Source: Pseudomonadota bacterium (GTDB lineage Bacteria > Myxococcota > UBA9042 > PHBI01). From it: a stretch of 7,944 bases of DNA. Location of the stretch: NCBI GenBank assembly GCA_005772945.1, contig SXIE01000478.1:1-7944 (forward strand), read 5' to 3'. Position 1 is the first letter of the stretch, and each line of letters opens with the position of its first letter. Below, piece after piece: positions 6,700 to 7,944 of the stretch. Below the pieces are notes generated by a model, which was given only the letters and a program-made list of their open reading frames with translations, was not told where the DNA came from and did not search any database. Made by a program: the position numbers and the translations under genes.

Positions 6700-7944
6700 A
6701 TGCGACGCATCATCGTCTTGACGACCGCGACGTTGGGGCTCGTCGATCTGGCGTGCGCCGGAAAAGACCCCGGGCCCGCGGCGGCCATTTCCTGCGTCGG
6801 CAAGTGCGACGGCGGGACCGCCGAGCCGCCGGTTCTGGCCCGCTGCTGGACCGAGGCGAGCACCTTCCTGTGCGACGTCCCGCTCAGCGTGCCCTTGCGG
6901 GTCAACAAGCTCGACGTGCGGATCAAAGACAGCGCCGACCCTGGCACGGCGATCTATCGGTCGTCGCAATCGACCGGTGCCGGGAGCGAACGCGCCGCGC
7001 TCGCCACGCTCGGCTCGTTTCCGCAGCACCTTCAGATCGTCCTCGATTTCAGCGGTGCGCAGCCCGCCACCGTGGCTCGCACCCTGCTGCCGCTCGAGTT
7101 CCCGCTGACGCTCCGCAGCGCCACGGAGTACACCGCGGACAAGCCGCTGGTGCTCACGTTGCCGTTTCACTTCTGGGCGGTCGAGCTGCTCAACCCCCAC
7201 GCTGTGGACGCGATCGTCACGAGCACCTCCGCGGGAATCGACCTGAGGCCGATGTTGGTGCGCGACGGGGGCGCGAAGTACCAGGTCGACGTGACCTCGT
7301 TCCTCGCGCTCGGCCACGGGCAGCGCGCGCCGCTCGTCATGGTCGCGGTCGACCAGGGCGTGACGCGCGTGGCGCTCGACGTCAAGGTCGGCGACCGGTT
7401 CTTCGATGGCGTCGAGCCCATCACGTACAAGGCGACCATCGACAAGCCGGGACGCTACGTGCTGGGAGACACGGGCCTCCGGCCCCCGACCGCCGCCGAA
7501 GCGGCGATGTTCGGAAGTGCCGTGGTGGAGCCGGCCGACGTGGCCGATCCGGCCGACGTGGCCGATGCCCCCGATTCGGGCGATGCCCCGCCCGAGGTAT
7601 CCGAAGCCGACGTAACGCCCGATGAGATCGCCACCTCCGACGCAGTCGACACCGCGGTCCCCGTGGACCCCTGCGCCGATACATGCACGGAAACGCAAGT
7701 GTGCGTCGCCGCGAGCTGTCGGTCGAAGTCGGGCCAGACCGAGAATGCCGGGGCGGCCTGCGACGGCGACGACAAGGCCGACTGCGCCGGCGGTCATGTC
7801 TGCGGCGGCGGAACCTGCCAGCTGCTCGGCCCGCAGACCGAGTCGTACAACGCCAGCTGCGACGGCGACGACAACGCCGACTGCGCCACCGGCCAGGTCT
7901 GCGTCGGCGGCACCTGCCAGCTGCTCGGCCAGCAGACCGAGTCC
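6700..7944 (+). CDS. Exported Asp-linker/Cys-repeat protein (3' end beyond window)
   Basis: 415 codons are open with no stop before the window ends. ATG 6700 has GAGGTG (6688-6693) 6 nt upstream. Residues 1-19 form a signal (MRRIIVLTTATLGLVDLAC); Cys19 may be lipidated, though Asp at -3 is unusual. Residues 20-276 form a beta-rich region of no family I recognise, with hydrophobic alternating segments such as LQIVLDFSG, LVLTLPFHFWAVELL and PLVMVAVDQG. Residues 277-323 are an Asp/Ala/Pro/Val-rich acidic linker (PADVADPADVADAPD), a style common in myxobacterial and related surface proteins. From Cys325 on, cysteine repeats of 33 residues follow the pattern C-x7-C-x5-C-x4-C-x13, the first unit being degenerate (C-x3-C). 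Likely an envelope or surface protein in which the N-terminal domain is spaced from a disulfide-rich stalk. Function unknown; total length and number of repeats cannot be seen. Confidence 0.85.
   Translation, partial: MRRIIVLTTATLGLVDLACAGKDPGPAAAISCVGKCDGGTAEPPVLARCWTEASTFLCDVPLSVPLRVNKLDVRIKDSADPGTAIYRSSQSTGAGSERAALATLGSFPQHLQIVLDFSGAQPATVARTLLPLEFPLTLRSATEYTADKPLVLTLPFHFWAVELLNPHAVDAIVTSTSAGIDLRPMLVRDGGAKYQVDVTSFLALGHGQRAPLVMVAVDQGVTRVALDVKVGDRFFDGVEPITYKATIDKPGRYVLGDTGLRPPTAAEAAMFGSAVVEPADVADPADVADAPDSGDAPPEVSEADVTPDEIATSDAVDTAVPVDPCADTCTETQVCVAASCRSKSGQTENAGAACDGDDKADCAGGHVCGGGTCQLLGPQTESYNASCDGDDNADCATGQVCVGGTCQLLGQQTES
7531..7566 (+). repeat. Two perfect 18-bp tandem repeats encoding PADVAD
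   Basis: CCGGCCGACGTGGCCGAT occurs at 7531-7548 and again, identical, at 7549-7566. It encodes PADVAD twice at the start of the Asp-rich linker. Exact DNA identity suggests recent slippage-type duplication within the linker. Confidence 0.9.
7759..7944 (+). repeat. 99-bp coding tandem repeats of a four-cysteine module
   Basis: Unit one runs 7759-7857 and unit two starts at 7858 and is cut by the window end. Over the shared 87 bp I count 9 mismatches by eye, about 90% identity. Both encode CDGDD-x-ADC-x5-C-x-GGTCQLLG-x-QTES. A diverged unit precedes them (7672-7758, CADTC through NAGAA), retaining C-x5-C-x4-C-x13. The high DNA identity of the last two points to recent duplication; more copies may follow outside the window. 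Confidence 0.9.

Noticed and set aside
6607..7797. A 396-codon open frame on the - strand opposite the Cys-repeat protein
   Set aside because: Its product is low-complexity Arg/Gly/His-rich sequence, and the plus-strand frame has a ribosome binding site, signal, linker and regular Cys repeats.
7672..7944. Short regular repeats at the window end, considered as a CRISPR-like array
   Set aside because: The 99-bp periodicity is in frame and encodes a conserved Cys module with no spacer-like variable segments.

Overview
The window is very GC-rich and gene-dense. Its proteins are mostly exported. The Asp-rich linkers, cysteine-rich repeats, many putative lipoproteins, a MauG-like di-heme protein and a long-chain-type acyl-CoA dehydrogenase together suggest a Myxococcota (former deltaproteobacterial) chromosome. 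This assignment is inferred from style; no rRNA or other marker gene is present.

Layout: (1) 32-1165 (+), a di-heme cytochrome c peroxidase/MauG-family protein. It is convergent, with a 6-nt gap, to (2) 1172-1903 (-), a small outer-membrane beta-barrel protein. (3) A divergent intergenic region (1904-2050) precedes a likely three-gene operon on the + strand: an acyl-CoA dehydrogenase (2051-3196), a histidine-phosphatase lipoprotein whose start overlaps it by 4 nt (3193-3714), and a small Cys-rich lipoprotein (3743-4081). (4) Convergent to that operon is a 754-residue lipoprotein (4112-6376, -) that joins a WD40-like propeller, an Ig/CARDB-like domain and an HExxH putative metallopeptidase. 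(5) A 323-bp divergent spacer (6377-6699) holds a candidate sigma70-type promoter and a palindrome. (6) The window ends inside a secreted or lipid-anchored protein (6700 to beyond 7944, +) with an Asp-rich linker and 33-residue Cys repeats.

No CRISPR array, RNA gene, IS element, integrase, toxin-antitoxin pair or recognisable defence system is visible. The genes do not form an obvious single pathway. What they share is location: six of the seven products carry an export signal, and up to five look like lipoproteins, so the window reads as cell-envelope accessory genes around one cytoplasmic fatty-acid oxidation enzyme. The most notable items are the propeller-zincin fusion, the Cys-repeat surface-type protein, the atypical heme-ligand position in the MauG-like protein, and a perfect hairpin that masks the ribosome binding site of the acyl-CoA dehydrogenase.
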